A DNA stretch of 7,174 nucleotides, from NCBI GenBank assembly GCA_003454835.1, contig DMTA01000425.1:1-7174 (forward strand), read 5' to 3'. The position numbers were made by a program, and so were the translations under genes. Of this stretch, positions 6,177 to 7,174 are shown piece by piece. Each line of letters begins with the position of its first letter. The stretch's first letter is position 1. Source of the stretch: Achromobacter sp. Its GTDB lineage: Bacteria > Pseudomonadota > Gammaproteobacteria > Burkholderiales > Burkholderiaceae_B. The notes beneath the pieces were generated by a model. The model searched no databases, had not been told where the DNA came from, and saw nothing but the letters and a program-made list of their open reading frames with translations.

Positions 6177-7148
6177 ATGAAACAATACCTGGACCTCGTT
6201 CAATCCATCCTCGACACCGGCTCGTGGCAGGAAAACCGGACCGGCATCCGCACCCTCAGCATGCCGGGCGCGTCGCTGCGCTTCGACCTGCAGCAGGGCT
6301 TTCCCGCCGTCACCACCAAGAAGCTGGCGTTCAAGTCGGCCATTGGCGAAATGGTGGGTTTCCTGCGCGCATCGCGCAGCGCGGCGGAATTCCGGGAACT
6401 CGGCTGCAAGGTCTGGGACCAGAACGCCAACGAAAACGCGCAGTGGCTGGCCAACCCCTATCGCGAAGGTCCTGACGATCTGGGACCGGTCTACGGCGTG
6501 CAGTGGCGCCAATGGCCGGCCTACAAGATGCTGGATGCCAGCCGCCCGGCGCAGATCGAAGACGCGCTGTCGCGCGGGTACGCCAAGGTGGCCGACCTTG
6601 AAGAAGGCGGTGTACCGAAGGTGCTGCTGTACAAGGCGGTCGACCAGCTGCGGCAATGCCTGGATACCATTCACGAGCGCCCGGGCGACCGGCGCATCCT
6701 GTTCCACGGCTGGAACTGGGCGCAGATCGAGGAAATGGCGCTGCCGCCTTGCCACCTGCTCTATCAGTTCCTGCCCAACGCGACGACGCGCGAAATCTCG
6801 CTGTGCCTGTACATCCGGTCCAATGACGTGGGCCTGGGCACGCCGTTCAATCTGACCGAAGGTGCGGCGTTGCTGCATCTGGTCGGACGCCTGACCGGCT
6901 ACACCCCGCGCTGGTTCACGTATTTCATCGGCGATGCGCATATCTATGAGAACCACCTGCCGATGCTGCGCGAGCAACTGACGCGAACGCCGTATGAATC
7001 GCCCCGTCTCGTGCTGTCGGACCGTATTCCCGATTTCGCCGTGACGGGCCGCTACGAGCCCGAGTGGCTCGAGAAGGTCGAACCCGGCGACTTTTCGTTG
7101 TCGGGCTACACGCACCACGCGCCGCTGACGGCCGCGATGGCCGTCTGA
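6177..7148 (+). CDS. thyA: Thymidylate synthase ThyA
   Basis: Cytoplasmic enzyme that methylates dUMP to dTMP using 5,10-methylenetetrahydrofolate, leaving dihydrofolate. The 323-residue product is longer than the 264 of Escherichia coli. Family marks in order: NRTGIRT (20-26) with phosphate-binding R21; GPVYGVQWR (103-111); DRRI (171-174); the catalytic cysteine C192 in [22 protein letters not shown] (214-225) with D217 and N225; HIYENH (255-260); and the C-terminal AMAV. The extra length lies mainly between residues 112 and 155 and around 280-300. The usual NIASYALL helix start is NLTEGAALL here, so this is a divergent ThyA branch, but no catalytic residue I can check is missing. It follows the OsmC-family gene by 115 nt and probably has its own promoter. 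The window ends 26 nt after the stop, so a following folA could not be seen. Confidence 0.97.
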   Translation: MKQYLDLVQSILDTGSWQENRTGIRTLSMPGASLRFDLQQGFPAVTTKKLAFKSAIGEMVGFLRASRSAAEFRELGCKVWDQNANENAQWLANPYREGPDDLGPVYGVQWRQWPAYKMLDASRPAQIEDALSRGYAKVADLEEGGVPKVLLYKAVDQLRQCLDTIHERPGDRRILFHGWNWAQIEEMALPPCHLLYQFLPNATTREISLCLYIRSNDVGLGTPFNLTEGAALLHLVGRLTGYTPRWFTYFIGDAHIYENHLPMLREQLTRTPYESPRLVLSDRIPDFAVTGRYEPEWLEKVEPGDFSLSGYTHHAPLTAAMAV

Positions 7149-7153
7149 CCTTT

Positions 7154-7172
7154 GCGCCGGCAGTGCCGGCGC
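7154..7172 (+). terminator. Stem of a probable thyA terminator at the window edge
   Basis: GCGCCGGC-AGT-GCCGGCGC is a perfect 8-bp hairpin 5 nt after the thyA stop. Only two bases follow it inside the window, so a T-run cannot be checked. Confidence 0.5.
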
Positions 7173-7174
7173 CC

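Noticed and set aside
6051..7118. 355-codon minus-strand frame
   Set aside because: It is antisense to thyA and the end of the OsmC-family gene, with low-complexity composition typical of a mirror frame.

Overview
The window is high-GC, densely coded DNA from what looks like a betaproteobacterium of the Alcaligenaceae (Bordetella/Achromobacter type). This is inferred from the G/C-rich third codon positions, a Coq7-type (not UbiF-type) ubiquinone hydroxylase, a long divergent ThyA of 323 residues, and a WbpO/WbpP pair like that of Pseudomonas O-antigen loci. I could not run a database search, so genus is a guess.

Region 1 (1-4036, minus strand) is the start of a surface-polysaccharide operon. 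In transcription order it holds: a WecA/WbpL-like polyprenyl-phosphate HexNAc-1-phosphate transferase (GTG start, 4036-2930); a 92-nt gap with a hairpin and an inverted repeat; a TviB/WbpO-type UDP-HexNAc 6-dehydrogenase (2837-1560); a WbpP/TviC-type UDP-HexNAc C4-epimerase (1547-522); and the first 175 codons of a MurJ/MviN-fold flippase. The flippase begins at a TTG that overlaps the epimerase stop by 4 nt and runs off the left edge. Together these genes would turn UDP-GlcNAc into UDP-GalNAcA, load a HexNAc phosphate onto undecaprenyl phosphate, and move the lipid-linked glycan across the inner membrane.

Region 2 (4037-4816) is a 780-nt gap with no convincing protein gene, and it is the most interesting part. 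On the minus strand it carries a sigma70-like promoter (TTGCAA-17-TACTAT, 4549-4521). About 120 nt downstream is a very good Rho-independent terminator (11-bp stem, TCAC loop, eight Ts). Just before the terminator sits a 6-bp hairpin whose loop shows CTCCTCC, with a second CTCCTCC next to it. This reads as a small RNA gene of about 146 nt with an anti-Shine-Dalgarno-like loop, or as a terminator-controlled leader of the polysaccharide operon. The rest of the gap holds promoter candidates and hairpins for the polysaccharide operon and the 3' region of coq7.

Region 3 (4817-7174) is housekeeping. coq7 (minus strand, ubiquinone synthesis) is divergent from a YhfA-like OsmC family gene (plus strand). 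That gene is followed by thyA (plus strand, dTMP synthesis), with a very stable GC hairpin in the gap before thyA and the stem of a probable terminator at the right edge.
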